Positions 1 through 12,750 of a stretch of 64,000 nt of DNA are shown here, one piece after another. The stretch covers positions 3,596,001 through 3,660,000 of the forward strand of contig CAMGYJ010000011.1 in the NCBI GenBank assembly GCA_946122785.1. The letters are read 5' to 3'. This stretch comes from Linum tenue (Eukaryota > Streptophyta > Magnoliopsida > Malpighiales > Linaceae). How positions within the stretch are numbered: the stretch's first letter is position 1; the number at the start of each line of letters is the position of its first letter. Under the pieces are notes generated by a model. It was not told where the DNA came from, searched no databases, and was given only the letters and a program-made list of their open reading frames with translations. The translations under genes and the position numbers were made by a program.

Positions 1-419
1 TCAAGATCTGATATATCCTGCTCAATTCCAATTCGTCCCTGGAACTATGCCCTGACTAGTTAGGAAGATCTCATTTCGTTAGTTAATCGTCGCAATTGGC
101 GCCTGTAGCCGTGTGCATTTAGCGGCTACTTCTTGAGAGTTGTTTGCTTCCTTCATTTGAGAGAGCATTGTAGTTAGAATTTCCGTTGAATCTGTAATGT
201 TTGGGGTTGTGATTTGTGAACCACGTGAATTCGGAATCTGATTTGATGTCCTCATTTTCTCCCTGAAATGGTGAGCTTTGTGGCTTAGTATGGATGTAAT
301 CTCGTATCTCAGGGTTCAGGAACTGTGCCACTCTGAGGGGAAGTGGTGTTTTTCGTTTGAGCTATTATTGGTTTCAGTTCTCTGATCTCTCTTTGTTCTA
401 CTTTGTTTGATCATTCTAG
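1..419 (+). other. Probable intron of the UNC50 gene (5' part)
   Basis: This stretch precedes the first recognisable UNC50 exon and ends in a TAG acceptor at 417-419. I see no exon matching the short basic N-terminus expected of plant UNC50 proteins, so the first exon is probably left of the window. Confidence 0.5.
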
Positions 420-3277
420 TGGCAACAAATGGACATTGAATACACGTTCTGGCAAATGCTTCACCTATGCACCTCTCCGAAAGTTGTGTAAGTAATCTTC
501 ATCGGTTGTTCGATCATTGATATGGTTTTCGTCTTTCTTTCTGTTTCTTCAGTGACTCATTTTGCATTATCATTTGAAGCAGCACAGCTTAAATTACTTG
601 ACATTGAAGGATTTCATACATGCTTTTCCAATTTCCTTTTCTTGTTTTCCCCCATCTGCTTCTTATTATTGAGTATTCTGCTATACAGTAATTAAGATGT
701 AAGGTTTATACCTTTGATAACAGCATGGTATTGCTGGAGTCATGAAAGCAGGCGACTGTTAGATAAATTCTGTAGACTTTTTGTTTCACATTTCCTGGTG
801 ACCATGCCTTGCGATCCTGATTTCTTTTCGTTGTATGGAGTAGAAAAAATAACATGTTTATGACTTTGTCTGTAGTTTGGGGGTTAAACAGACAAGCTGG
901 TCTTATTGATATTGGATTCTAATAAGTTAATCGCATTTGTTTGCATGTGTTGCTGTGTGATGGAAGCAGCTATCAGCACACGAAGTACCATAAACGTAAG
1001 TTTCTCGTCCCTGTATATCTTATTTGTGCGCATTGGATATTCTTGTTGTTTTTGTGTTAATGATAGCGAGCTGCTGGCATTGACATTAGCAATGAAGGTG
1101 GATTGCTTGGATGGACTTCCTTGACTGCTCTATTGGGTCTCTAAGTGGTGCATTATTGAACAACTGTATGATCAGAATCCTTAGGTGGAGAGATAATTCA
1201 GAATTTGGTTTACTGAAAGGAGAATATGAAGTCAACCTCCCCTTTCCCCCAATCATGATTTCATTCATCAAACCAAACGAAAGGGCTTATTTGAGAATGC
1301 TGATAGCTAGTTCCTAGTAAATATTATGCCTGTTCATTGTCCTTGTGTATGCATAGAGGAAGCAATAGGCTTGTACTTTTTAATTCATGAGTTGCATGAG
1401 TTTTCTATCAGAGAGTATCTTCCAATAGTTTTGTTGCATATTCAGTTATTCAAGGAGTAGTATTCTGCATTTACTCCGGGAAATGTAAGATTAAAATTGA
1501 AAGATTGTTGTTCCTTTTCTTTTTTTATGTCAGAAACTAAGAATCAATGGGCGCGTGACGATCCTGCTTTTGTTGTAATCTGCAGTCTCCTTCTGGCCGT
1601 TGCTACTTTGGCTTATTGTGCCGCGTAAGTTTTTGGCTATACTTCTTCCCATTCTTCGCCTCTCCTGATAGGATAAATGTGAAGATTTAACACCATCTTT
1701 AGCTTATGATTCCTGATATAGATTAGAAAAACTGATGCTTAAACTTAGTATTGTAGTTAATTCCCTATGAATTTAATCTAAGTTTGACCTTATCTCTATT
1801 TCAGGTATGATCACAGTCCGTCTCATGCTATTTTAGTAGTTCTATCAGTATTGCTTTTCCATTTCTTGATTGCGGGCGTGCTTCTGGCTACTTCTTGTTG
1901 GTAAGATTATCAATCTACTTTAGCAATTTATTTGATGCTATTGTTATTATCAATTTGGTGAAATTGCAGAAGAAATGATATTTCCTTAAGAAATTTTGTG
2001 CTCTGCATGTTCTACAAGTTGATGAAATCTTGCTTCCTTTTAATGGAATTGGACTGGAGACCATAATATATGAGTTGGAATTTGGACAGACTTAAGACAA
2101 AGTTGACAAAGTTTGAATTCTAAGGCCAAACTTGAGACGTGTTTGAATATAAAATTCTGTTCCTCTGATCTTTTAGTTATTGACGTTTCCAGCCATTGTA
2201 ATATGGTTTAACAGGCAGAGTTACAGACTGTTAGTGTTAGATGAATGGAATTCTATATCCAAGAATGTTAAACGTGTGTCACTGTTCACATTATGTTGAG
2301 AAGTTACTCACATTTAGTCTGACCTACCGTTACTGTGTTATTGTCCACTGTCCGGATGTTTCATGACTCCTCTTTTCACTGTCTGGGTTGTTTCTCGAGC
2401 TTCTGATTGTTGCTCATTAGATCTCATGGCTTTTTGTATGTCAGTGATAAAACCATTCCTGTCTTCTCCCTCAGGTTCTTGACTAACTCATACCTTCGCG
2501 AGGAGGCTCCAAATAGTCACGTTGTCGAGCAACGGGTAGAATGGTAAGTCTAATCAAATCTGCTCTCTGCTTTTTATATTTTCATCTTGTTGCTGACTCT
2601 CTGTTTTTTCCCCCTTTGTAATTTTTCAAAATTTTGTTCTTTGGTTTGAAGGTTGTATGCATTCGATGTGCACTGCAATTCTTTCTTCCCTATGTTTGTT
2701 ATGCTCTATGGTAAGCAAGGCCTACAAATCGTGTTGCTCTAGACCCCTGCCATTTTTCGGTCCTTAAAACACTAATGATTCACTGCTATGTTCCATGCAG
2801 TTATACATTATTTTATGTCACCTCTGTTGGTGGCCCATGGTTTCATACCGGTTCTACTATCAAACCTGCTTTTCATGGTGGCAGCCTCGTATTACCATTA
2901 CCTCAACTTTCTAGGTTACGACGGTAAGCTGATTTTTGTCGTTTTTGTTTCTAGCCATACTTGCGGGTGAAGAAGAGATACCAAATCAGTTCTACAAATT
3001 GGCGAGAGACATTTATTGACACTAATGATGACCGGCAATATGTATTTGACTGCAGTGCTACCATTCCTCGAGAGAACGACCTTTTTCTTGTATCCAATCG
3101 GCGTCGTCATCGTCCTCTCTCCCATTTGTAAGCAAGTTCGATTCTTCCATAGCTAAACTACGTGTCTGCTCTCTTCTGACCATTCCCCGTATTTCATTGT
3201 ACTCGGCTGCAGTGATTCTAAGTGGATTCAGTCCTTCAAGATACTTCATGAACATTTACTTCAGTCAGAGGCTATGA
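420..3277 (+). CDS. UNC50: UNC-50 family membrane protein (5' partial)
   Basis: Homologue of UNC-50/GMH1, an inner-nuclear/Golgi multipass membrane protein linked in animals and yeast to Golgi trafficking. Exons with GT-AG borders: 420-487, 970-995, 1534-1624, 1805-1900, 2475-2543, 2652-2710, 2801-2923, 3056-3127 and 3213-3277, all phase-consistent. They give 222 residues and a TGA at 3275. The joined protein starts WQQMDIEYTFWQM, carries the conserved YQHTKYHKQTKNQWARDDPA block, several hydrophobic segments (LLLAVATLAY, ILVVLSVLLFHFLI, IHYFMSPLLVAHGF, FFLYPIGVVIVL) and ends NIYFSQRL, the expected plant C-terminus. About 30 N-terminal residues are missing because exon 1 lies outside the window. 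There is no sign of damage. Family assignment is firm; plant function is inferred from the family. Confidence 0.93.
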
Positions 3278-3986
3278 TATACACAAAGCAGCTAACAAGA
3301 TTTTCGAGGCATTCCGTTAGGTGCGCGCGATTGCATGGAAGTTACGGGGGGAAGGTATGATTCTTTTCTGTGTAAATGTGAAAACTGAAGGCAAGGCCCC
3401 CTGAATTAGAAAAGATCGTTATAGTGACTCTTCTAAGCGGGGAGTTTAAATGAAGCACAAAACGGGGTGGCCTGAACTCGTAAGCCGAGTTTTCGTTCCC
3501 GTCAAGGAATTTTACGGTTAGTCTGATATATGGTCATATGTAGATCTATGCTGTAATCCTCAAGATTATTGGTCAAATTTGGTGGGTTGTTGTTAGCATG
3601 GATATTCCTTCCTTCCATCTGAACTTTGGTTCTTGGAAGTGGAAGTTTTGCGATCATGTTGCCCGTTCACTTACGCCCTCTCTCCGTGCTCACTATTTGA
3701 AGTCAATGTGCAGAGTGTTGTGGGTCTTTCCATTTCGCCTTGTTTGTTTCCCTGTGGCGGGCTTAGTTTGTCTGTAACTGTAAGTGAACACGCCTGTCTA
3801 GCCTAGGCTGTTTCTATTCCCCACATGGTGGCTAAACTATACAAAATATCGTTCAATCTTGAACAACAATAATGTACGGCGGTTTCGAGCACCACCACGA
3901 TCCACGAGACACGTTCGTATCAAATAACGTTCAAAACAATTTTACCCGCACACTATTTTCATGTTTGTAGTGGGTCCGTGACATTA
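3278..3986. other. UNC50 3' flank
   Basis: Likely 3' UTR and spacer of the UNC50 gene. I recognise no coding sequence. It ends at the 8-bp target duplication of the next transposon. Confidence 0.4.
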
Positions 3987-3994
3987 CCATTAGA

Positions 3995-4926
3995 TAGGGG
4001 TGGGCATTGGTGCGGTTCGAACCGCACCGCACCGTATTGACATAGACCGCATCACACCGCATGTTATTTGGACCGCACCGCATAGTAGACCGCATTTAAT
4101 CGGTACGGTCAAACCAAACCGCTTAAATAAGCGATTTGGTGCGGTTTAAACCGCACCGCATATTCGACCGCAATGTAATATGAACCTACAATATTCATGA
4201 TTGAATTGACAAGTCAGACTTTCTACACTCATGATCGTCCAACTCAAAGATGCTGGAAGGGAAGGCCATGGTGAAAGGAAACAGACATGCTGCAAATTAA
4301 ACCCATGGCTTCTGCTTAACAAGCACTCGAAAGAAACAAAGGAAGCTTGAACTTTATTTCCACAAAAAGACAGAGCATAAATTGAAAATGTTGTCTGGAC
4401 AAACATTTTGCTGATCAAGAATCAAAGATGCTGGAAGGGACGGCCATGGTGAAAGGAAACATATATGCCGTAAAGTTAAACCCATGGCTTCTGCTTAATT
4501 AACAAGCACTCGAAAGAAAGAAACAAAACAAAGCATGAACTTTACTTCCTCAAAAAACAGAGCATAACATGCGGAGCAGTGGCAACTCGTTACATTCTTG
4601 AAGAGGCAGTAGCCAGCTCTACAAAGCTTGGGATCGCAGCGATTTCATCTTCTCAGCCGACGGCAAGCTCCTTGAATTCTCATGTGGTGAAGTCTTAGAA
4701 GTGATACTCCTCTCTATTAAAGGATTCAAAACTCAAAATGAAACCTTAGCGGATTGCGGTATTGAACCGCGACCGCGCGGTTTCGGTTTGATCCGACCGC
4801 AAACCGCGAACCGCATAAAATGTAGACCGCATGTTGGACCGCAAGCTTAACGGTGCGATCCGGTTTGACCGCATATACAATTCGGTGCGATTTGGTGCGG
4901 TCCGACCGCACCAATGCCCACCCCTA
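3995..4926. mobile_element. Ac/Ds-like hAT non-autonomous element
   Basis: Ends are inverted copies of TAGGGGTGGGCATTGGTGCG. The 8-bp duplication ccattaga flanks both sides (3987-3994 and 4927-4934). Subterminal regions consist of many degenerate ACCGCACCGCA-type repeats. No transposase is present, so it must be mobilised in trans. The ends and duplication length fit the hAT superfamily; known Ac ends begin TAGGGATG. The interior (about 4180-4740) is non-repetitive host-like sequence containing a tandem duplication. Confidence 0.85.
4245..4567. repeat. Imperfect tandem duplication inside the hAT element
   Basis: Copy 1 spans about 4245-4380 and copy 2 about 4423-4567. Both begin CAAAGATGCTGGAAGGGA and end near CAGAGCATAA, with small indels. 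It is probably cargo picked up by the element and then duplicated. I see no coherent protein. Confidence 0.75.
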
Positions 4927-4975
4927 CCATTAGATACGTACAAGTTATTTTCTGACCAATTGGCCGGGCTGAAGG

Positions 4976-5514
4976 TAGGGATGTCAAAAATATTCGTAAC
5001 CGTGGATATCCGTCCGAACCCGGCCTAATCGGGTAGGGTAAAAACCGAATACGAAGGACATTTAGTGGGTACGGGTAAAACCCGAACTCTAATATTGCGG
5101 GTAATGGGTGGGCATGAGTTTCTCACTATCCAACCCGAACCCACCCGATTATACGCATACTGACATACATATGTATTTTGTCTAGAAATAATCATTATCT
5201 TTCTCTAACATATTTTATATTTAGCATATGAATATAATATTTTCATGAAATTGTTGTTTAAATTAATTTTCTTCATTTTAGTGAATTATTGTCATACTTT
5301 TCCTCTTACGTAATGTGAGAATAGGTGTGAATGTTAACATATTGGTTGGAGTTATGAAGAGAAATCATTATCCATGGATAACCATGGATACCCGAAATCC
5401 GAACGGGTATGAGCATGGTTTTAATTTTTTACCCGTTTCACATGTGGGTATGAGTATGGGTAAAACCCGAACTACTTTGAGTAGGGTGTAAAACCCGACC
5501 CATTGCCATCTCTG
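4976..5514. mobile_element. hAT-like non-autonomous element, GGGTAC/GGGTAT motif type
   Basis: The left end reads TAGGGATGTCAAAAATATTC and the right end ...CATTGCCATCTCTG. Flanks gctgaagg (4968-4975) and actgaagg (5515-5522) match at 7 of 8 bases. Both ends are packed with CGGGTA/ACCCGAA motifs around an AT-rich core. A decayed relative lies at 22760-23295. Confidence 0.75.
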
Positions 5515-6410
5515 ACTGAAGGCTAGTTCTCTCAAAAATGGGATGGTTAAGGTAAGCATCAATTTAATCATATTCGAGTTAGACCGCCGGTGACCTCGGC
5601 AATAAGTGGACTTTGCCAATGATCCTCCTGGCCACAAAAGCATCAAATCTCGATAAAAGACATCATCAAAGAATTGGACTTTTGGGCCAAAAATGTCCAC
5701 ACTTTTTCTTCCGACTAACCGATCGATCCTCCTCCACACAGAAGCGAAGGCAAACCCATCTTTCCCTTACTAGTCGCAGAGTTGAATTCTTCTGTCATAT
5801 CACATATGGGTGTCCTACTAATTAGAGAGAAAATCGGAAGTGGGTAAAGGACCCAATTTGTCTTCGATGTGAGCCGGCCGGCCAGCTTTCGCCGGTACGA
5901 ATTGACTAATTAAGGGGGGGAAAAGACGTGGTTCCCATTTATCCACTGCCAGGTGCTCGTTGTTCAAATTGGTCAGGGACCAGCTAGTGGGCGGGGCCGG
6001 CGATCTACCTTTCGCCTTCGGAGTGCACAACCACAACTCCATTTCCGACGACCAAATATGTAAACCGACTTCTGTTTCCATCAACAACGACCAGTCAAAG
6101 GGCGCCCTATCACAAACCCAAAATATCTTTGAAGTTTGGTACTGAATGATGCTGGACACTGGACAGGGATTGGCCTGTAAAATATTTTTCGGGTTGCAGC
6201 CCCCAGAATACTGAAATTGGATAAATGTCCGATGTGTCAAATCGGTTTATACTATTACGCTGATGATGTAGCAGGTGATAACGATTTGATCTTGGTACAA
6301 TTAGTTTATATGACGGTTTTAACCAAACCATATGAGGAAGCGAGAAACCATGAAACCACCAAATGAAATGCGCATTTGTGTAATCTTTTAAGACAATATA
6401 CTTATACATA
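5515..6410. other. Intergenic sequence, nothing recognised
   Basis: A minus-strand reading frame of 140 codons (5818-6240) exists, but it resembles no family I know and has no supporting gene structure. It is probably spurious. Confidence 0.4.
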
Positions 6411-6823
6411 CCATTTGGTATAAATGAATTTCATAAGTTTTAAAGAATTCATTTGGAAATGAAACATTTTTGTGTTTGGTATTTAAAAAAATTCATTTTC
6501 AATTCTAAATTTTGAATTCTATGGAATTGAAACTAGTTATAGCAATTCCGAGTAACTGAGATGAAATTTCCAAATGAATTCTACAAGTATTTACTAATTA
6601 TAATAGAATGGCATAATTATCATCTTTTATTAACTAAATTACTTATACATATGACATACAAAACACAAGAATTCATTTGACAATCAATCCTACACTGCAA
6701 TTCATTTTATTTCTAAAGATTTGAATATGACATACCAAACACAAGATTTCATTTGACAATGAATTTTACACGGTAATTCATTTTACAATGAAATGAGTTC
6801 TCGATTCATTTGATACCAAACGG
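6411..6823. mobile_element. MITE with CC(A/G)TTTGGTAT ends
   Basis: About 410 bp with inverted ends: CCATTTGGTATAAATGAATT on the left and the inverse of CCGTTTGGTATCAAATGAAT on the right. The interior is AT-rich with many ATTCATTTG words and no coding sequence. I could not find a clean target duplication, so the superfamily is uncertain. Confidence 0.65.
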
Positions 6824-7390
6824 TCTGATAATCTCCATTCATGTTTAAAATAAAATGCTCTAGTACCAAAAAAATAAAAAACTATCAAATCATCATATCA
6901 AATGCAACATTCAATATCAATATTCAAGACGCTTATGCTTGAATCCAATAGATATCATCAATATCCGAATGTATATGCTTGAGAATCTGATAGATTTCAT
7001 TTATTTTGTTAGTTAATTTCACCAAAACGACGCCGGTTTATTTATAGACCGAAAAATTAACCGTTTCGGTCACGTTTGTTTCTTGGATTTGAGTATTTAT
7101 TTTTTACCGGTATTGATTACCGCTTTATACCAATAACCTTCCACCCGATTTTTTTTCCAATCATAATTGAATGCGCGATTATACCGACCGACATATCAGT
7201 GGATTCGACAACCATGAAGTAGAGCCTCCTTGCCTATTTATCCAGTTTTATTCACAATTTTAATGGAGAGTGGCTGGCCTGGCACGGCATCCCTTCATTT
7301 GGATTTTGTGGTCAAGGAAGACTGGCTCCTTGTGGTAGGTAAAGATGCTGATGGACGAAACTTTACCAAAAATCAAAGCCAAACCGGAGA
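6824..7390. other. Intergenic sequence
   Basis: AT-rich to about 7190, then unique sequence. I recognise no gene. Confidence 0.35.
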
Positions 7391-8632
7391 GTCGTATCCT
7401 AAATTGGGTCAGACTCGTATGCTCCAGACGCATAGCATGCTCCAGGGCCTCGGTACCGTTGATCTAATCTAATGGTGTTTATTAATTCTAATTAAATTAT
7501 TTATTATTTACAATTTTAAAATAATTAATCGGTACCAATACATTTTTATATGTGCTCTTTAGTACCTATACAATTTTTTTAATATACCAAGCACGATCTG
7601 CTTCTATTCCGTCGCCACCACGTTCCAAACCTAATCCCCAATGCCTATTCCAAATAACCTAATCCCACAACCATCGGAGGCAGATCCGCTGTCGTTCCCT
7701 TCTTCCTCCCTCCCTCCCTCCATCTTGCGCGGAGGATCTCCTCACCATCGTTGTCCGAGTCGGCATCGTCTGGGTGGAGGACTCTTCCCAAACCCAAACC
7801 TAATCGAAGATTCTGGACATGCAGCAGCAGATCAAAGCCTTCGATTGAAGGCGCCGTCTTTCTGGGTTTCCCGTTCTGAGTTCATCGTTCTTTGTTCGTT
7901 GTTCTTGGTTCGTCAATCTGTTTTTTTAATTTCTGGTTTTAATTGATTGAGGTCGACATTGTTGGATTTTGACCTATCTAAAATCGAATTGAACCCAACT
8001 GTGAATTACTTACGAAATCCCCTAGGACGAGTGGAGTTGTGGTCAACACGCCGCCAAACTCGAATCCCTACTTCAAGTTCCCAAAATCGAGAAGAACGAG
8101 AATTGGCAAACCACCGCATCGGAAGCGACCATCGCCGCCCAAACCACAACTGAGCACAAGAGAAGGAAAGTGAGAGTGACTCGAGATAACTAATCGGGAT
8201 GTTTGATGATGATTGACGAATGAGAATCAGAGGATTTTAAGGTTCCTGGAGCAAGAAATAACCAAATCTCCAGGACAATCCAACTCTCCTAGTCCTAGAG
8301 GTAGCCGAATGGTGGATCTCGGATATGGCGTTTTTTTTTTTTTGGATAGACGTTCCAAAGGGAAGTATATTTTATGGGTTTTGACTTTGAGGGTGACAGT
8401 GAATTTGGAGGAAGGTGGTGTCGTACAATGAACATGATATATCAAAACACGATGGCAAAAATTGTTGGGGCACCAAAGTGCGCTTAGAAATATTTAATGG
8501 ATGCAATTAATAATTATAATTATAAATAATAAATAACTTAATCATGGTTGACAATGACCGTTGTATTAGATCAACGGTGCAAAGGTCTGGAGTATCGTAT
8601 GTGTCAGGAGCATACGAGTCGTATCCTAAATT
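7391..8632. mobile_element. Inverted-repeat element between 15-bp direct repeats
   Basis: The direct repeat gtcgtatcctaaatt occurs at 7391-7405 and 8618-8632. Just inside, the ends are inverted relatives: ACTCGTATGCTCCAGAC near 7421 and the inverse of ACTCGTATGCTCCTGAC near 8601-8617. This is followed on both sides by sequence resembling CCGTTGATCTAAT and AT-rich stretches. The centre (about 7600-8200) is GC-richer and proline/serine/arginine-coding in several frames. It could be a captured 5' exon or UTR, but I cannot identify it. A 15-bp repeat is longer than usual for a DNA transposon, so part of it may be pre-existing. Confidence 0.5.
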
Positions 8633-10855
8633 ATATATATATTGTTTGGAACGAGATATTATTGTGATCATCATCATCATTAATATATTACACTATTAAA
8701 TTCACTCTCCATGTGAGTGAATACACGTAGTGTTAATAATAAGATATTAATTTGGTAGCATTTGGTCAACTGGTGGGTTAGGGTTAGAGTTGCACTAAGT
8801 CTAATACAACTTGGAACTCTCCGCCACTGGTGATGATGAATTCTGATTGATAAAGGAAAGAGTTGGTACTTGGTAGAAAGAATCAAAGGAAGGAGAGACG
8901 TCGTCGTGGAAGCACAAAACAGAAGTAGGAATTTTTTCAACCAACCCTATCTCCTTGTTGTGGGTTAGAGTTGCGTAGAAAGCAGTTTAGTTTAGGGTTC
9001 GTCCTCAACGAGGCGATGATTGTGAGGTAGATCACCTTGTTTCAATCTCTATTTACTATATAGGCCATGGAGGATTGAAGGTCCTTCTTGTGATGTCTGG
9101 ATCGAACTGCTCGGGATTCTTGTTTATCATATTTGTTACAATGTGAATTGATTGGTCTCTCACTCACCTATGTTTTTGTCGACGATCTTTTAATTTTGGC
9201 CGAGTGAACATTTTGTGCGAGAACAGTATTTGATAGGTTCTATAGCCTATAAGGTCTACATTTTAATCTTCCAAATGCAAAATATTTTTATTATTCCTAA
9301 TCCTAAATGGAATGTAACGACGGAGGGATCCATATGCAAACATAGTATCTATTTAGATACGCTCGAATGACCCCTTCTCATCATCGAGTCGATTCCATGA
9401 TTATAAGTTCATTCCATACCGGACCAGACCGGAATAGGCTTATAAACATGCCACTGAAAGACTCTACTGAGACAAAGATGGGTTGTCAAGAACGTAGAGG
9501 AGGTAGGATGGGCAGTTGGTCAGATCTAGTATGGATCGTACATGGACAATAGTTGGAGTCAGCGGCTCTCCTAGGGTTCCCTCATCTGGGATCCATGGGG
9601 AAGAGGATCAAGTTGCCCCTTGTATCCCGTTGCCAAGAAAATTGCTTTACACGGTGTACATATTTCATGGAGGGTTATCTTCCTGTTAGTTACTTCAATC
9701 TATCTACCTTTAAATCAGTGGTTTGAGAGGTAGTGAATTTTTTGTTACTTAAAATAGGTTGGATTGTTTGATGGTCAGTTGTCAGCCTTGTAGTTTGCTT
9801 TCGAGACTTGTTCGTATTTGATCAAGGGAGTTTAATAAAATCGCTAATTGCTGGAAAACCAACCCGATAAAAAACAACGTCAAACAACCCATAAGATATC
9901 TATTTGTTGCCAACTCAACAATTATGCAATCCTACTCATTGAAATTTAATTGTAACTACATCAATACAATTCATTTTTTTTTTTATAGAATACAATTCAC
10001 TTTCAATTGCAATTCAAAAAAATAACACATCTAAAATATATTTTATATTATTTAAATAACATTAAAAGAATAAAAAAGAAAGAAGCCAAAATCCACCAGC
10101 CAGCCACGTTGAATTGCATATAGACTTTTCATTATATGAACTGCTTGCAATTGGCAGTTCATGCATCATTGATATTCACTTTGCAATTGCAACTTCCATA
10201 TCCAACGTCATAATCAAAGTGAATAATGATAGCCCGTGTGGGTGCCCTTAGTGATTTACAAGATAGTTTTGTTAGTAATCCATGGAGTTTAGTCAACTAT
10301 GGCATCTGAATATTGAATATGCTATGCCTTCGATTTAACACCACCTCACGTTTACTATTATTAATTTATTATTATTACCCCCTTTCTCCACCTTCACGTC
10401 TCTGTGACTCTGTCTACCAAATGACCATTTGCCCACAAAGTTGGCACCATTTCACTGTCACACACCAAACACCCACTATCCTTAAACAAACATATACCAT
10501 AATACCAATAGTAATGAAAGCATACCGTATCAGCGCGATTTTTGCCGACATAAAATAGTTGAACCATGATTAAATCATAATTTGAACACAAAATACATTA
10601 TCTGTATACAACTTTTGAACCGATTTTACAGTCCTTCATTCTGGATATGCAAATAAACCAGTTCCCATCTCAGTAGAATCCAGAATCTCAACGCCATTGG
10701 AAATTTTCATTCTTTATTTGATCACCACTCCAAGCCAATATTGCTTCCACCATCACACCAGGCCAGATCACAAGATAGATAAAAGATAGAAACAAAGACA
10801 ATACAATATGTAATTAATTGACGATTCTTCTTAGTGGGTCAGTGAGTTCCTTGGG
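8633..10855. other. Gene-free AT-rich spacer downstream of CAD
   Basis: I see no gene. About 9930-10210 has repeated CAATTGCAATT words and may be an old MITE. 9000-9250 may be a retroelement fragment. Neither can be delimited. Confidence 0.35.
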
Positions 10856-10856
10856 A

Positions 10857-10860
<4 letters not shown>

Positions 10861-10888
<28 letters not shown>
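10861..10888. repeat. (TC)n microsatellite
   Basis: Fourteen uninterrupted TC units lie just 3' of the CAD stop codon, in its presumed 3' UTR. On the CAD sense strand this reads (GA)n. Confidence 0.95.
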
Positions 10889-10892
<4 letters not shown>

Positions 10893-10895
10893 TCT

Positions 10896-12418
10896 TCACT
10901 GCTGGAGAAGCTTGCTTCCGGCGACATCAACGACGAACCTATACCTCACATCATTCTTCTCCAGCCGCTCCAAGGCTGTGTTCACGTAGTCCATATTCAC
11001 CACCTCAATCATGGAGCTCAACCCTTTCTCTTTGCAGAAATCCAACATCTCCTCTGTTTCCTTCATGCTGCCTATGAAGCTCCCCGTTATCACCTTCCTC
11101 CCTGCAATAATCACAAAATCCATCAAAAGGGGCGAAGCTTTAACCCATATATTCTGTCAATCACCAGCTCATTCGTGTGTGCGAGAATTAAAGGCGGAAT
11201 CTTTATGCAGATTCGTGATTTCCTCCTTACCTAGCATGACCATGGGAGAGATGAACTGAAGCGGGGTGTTGATGACACCCATCAAGATCAATTTCCCGTC
11301 AACCTTCAACAAGGAAAGGTAGGGCTCGAGCGGGTGGTTTACAGGCACGGTATCGATGATGTAGTCGAGGGAATCAGCAACTTCCTGCATCTTGGCAGCA
11401 TCAGAGCTGACCAAATAGTCATCAGCTCCAAGATGATCCAACGCCTCCACTCTCTTCTTGTCGGAGGAGCTAATTACAGTGATATGATGACCCATCGCCT
11501 TGGCGATTTTCACTCCCATGTGGCCGACTCCTCCCAGCCCCAATATCCCACCTCTCAGCCCGGGTTTCTTCAGCCCGAAGTGGTTCAGCGGGCTGTAGAC
11601 TGTGACTCCAGCGCACAGCAGCGGCGCGGCTTGCTCCGGGGACATCCCGTCAGGGATCTTCACCACAAATCTGAGGGGAAAGGGAATAAAGCCAAAAGGG
11701 GGTCAAAAAGAGGTGTTATTGTTCTGCTAGATATTCTATCGAACACCTTACGGGCGACTCACTTCTGGTCGACTACCATGGACTCGGCGAAGCCGCCTTG
11801 GGTGGGCTTCCCGTCGGTGTGGACATCGTTGTAGGACCAGATCTTCTTGTTGCAGTACTGCTCGATGTCGGAGTCGCAAGCCATGCAGCTCCGGCAGCAA
11901 CCGACGAGACACCCGACGCCGACGACGTCCCCTGCACTGAACTTGGTGACTTCAGATCCCACCTCCACCACCTCGCCGATCACTTCATGGCTGGCAAAAA
12001 AATAAGAATCACCCAGATGATAAACAATCGATTCCGTTCATGGGCTCCCTTTCAATTCAATCAATTTCTCTGTGCTGGGGGTCAAAGGCTGGTCTTTTAA
12101 ATTCTTACCCAGGAACCATGGGGTAGCGAGACATGCCGAGGTCATTCTTCACTTGGTGGATGTCTGTGTGGCAGACTCCGCAGCACATCACCTTGATAAA
12201 CACATCTTCTGGGCCAGTGTTCCTGCAAAAACAGAAGGGGAAGAAAGAAAATCATCAAGAACAGATTCGCTGAAGAGAAAAAAGGAAGAATTGGTAAGAG
12301 AGTTGTGAGGGAGAAAGACGGGCAAAAACCTGAGAGTGAAGGTGTAAGGAGAAAGATGGCCGGAAGGGTCGGTTGCAGCCAAACCCACGATTGTTCTCTC
12401 CTTATCAATGCTACCCAT
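10896..12418 (-). CDS. CAD: Cinnamyl alcohol dehydrogenase (bona fide CAD)
   Basis: NADPH-dependent reduction of cinnamaldehydes to monolignols, the last step before lignin polymerisation, in the cytosol. Exons on the minus strand: 12330-12418, 12109-12222, 11763-11990, 11231-11670 and 10896-11101. All borders are GT-AG and phases join, giving 358 aa, the usual family length. The catalytic zinc ligands Cys47, His69 and Cys163 are present, as are the structural zinc cysteines 100, 103, 106 and 114, the GLGGVG nucleotide loop (188-193), and the Ser-Ser-Ser with Lys216 that marks NADPH preference. The C-terminus is VAGSKLLQQ. It looks intact and functional. One small oddity is Leu13, where relatives usually have Trp. 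A retrotransposon begins 333 bp upstream of the start codon. Confidence 0.96.
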
Positions 12419-12538
12419 CTCCGCAGATTGCCGAGAAATTACGGCTAATGGATTAAAAACAGAGAGTAGAAGAAGAAGAAGGGAGGAAGTGGGAAATGGA
12501 GTTGGAATGGCAGAAGATTGGGAAGTGGAGGAATTGGA

Positions 12539-12545
12539 TTTTATA
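12539..12545 (-). promoter_or_regulatory. Probable TATA box of CAD
   Basis: Reads TATAAAA on the minus strand, about 120 bp upstream of the CAD ATG at 12418. Only about 330 bp of original promoter remain before the copia LTR at 12751. Confidence 0.55.
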
Positions 12546-12750
12546 GAGAAAAAGGAAAAGAATAAAGAGAGATGATTGCTTGGCGGTTCGTGAGAAGGTT
12601 GACATACAAGCAAAAATGGGGAGTTGGTAATGGACTCTGTCTCTCTGTGTCTGTGGTGGTAGGTGAAAATGGCGATCGAGCCCTTTTTTCCCCCAATCAT
12701 CACCTTCCATGTCGATGGATGTGTTTAGGTGGTATAGTTTAGCCACAGTA

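Noticed and set aside
3995..4926. Short repeats such as ACCGCACCG as a CRISPR-like or satellite array
   Set aside because: Spacing is irregular, the repeats lie inside inverted transposon ends with an 8-bp duplication, and this is a plant genome.
5818..6240. Minus-strand open frame of 140 codons
   Set aside because: No recognisable domain, no matching exon structure, and biased composition. Likely chance.
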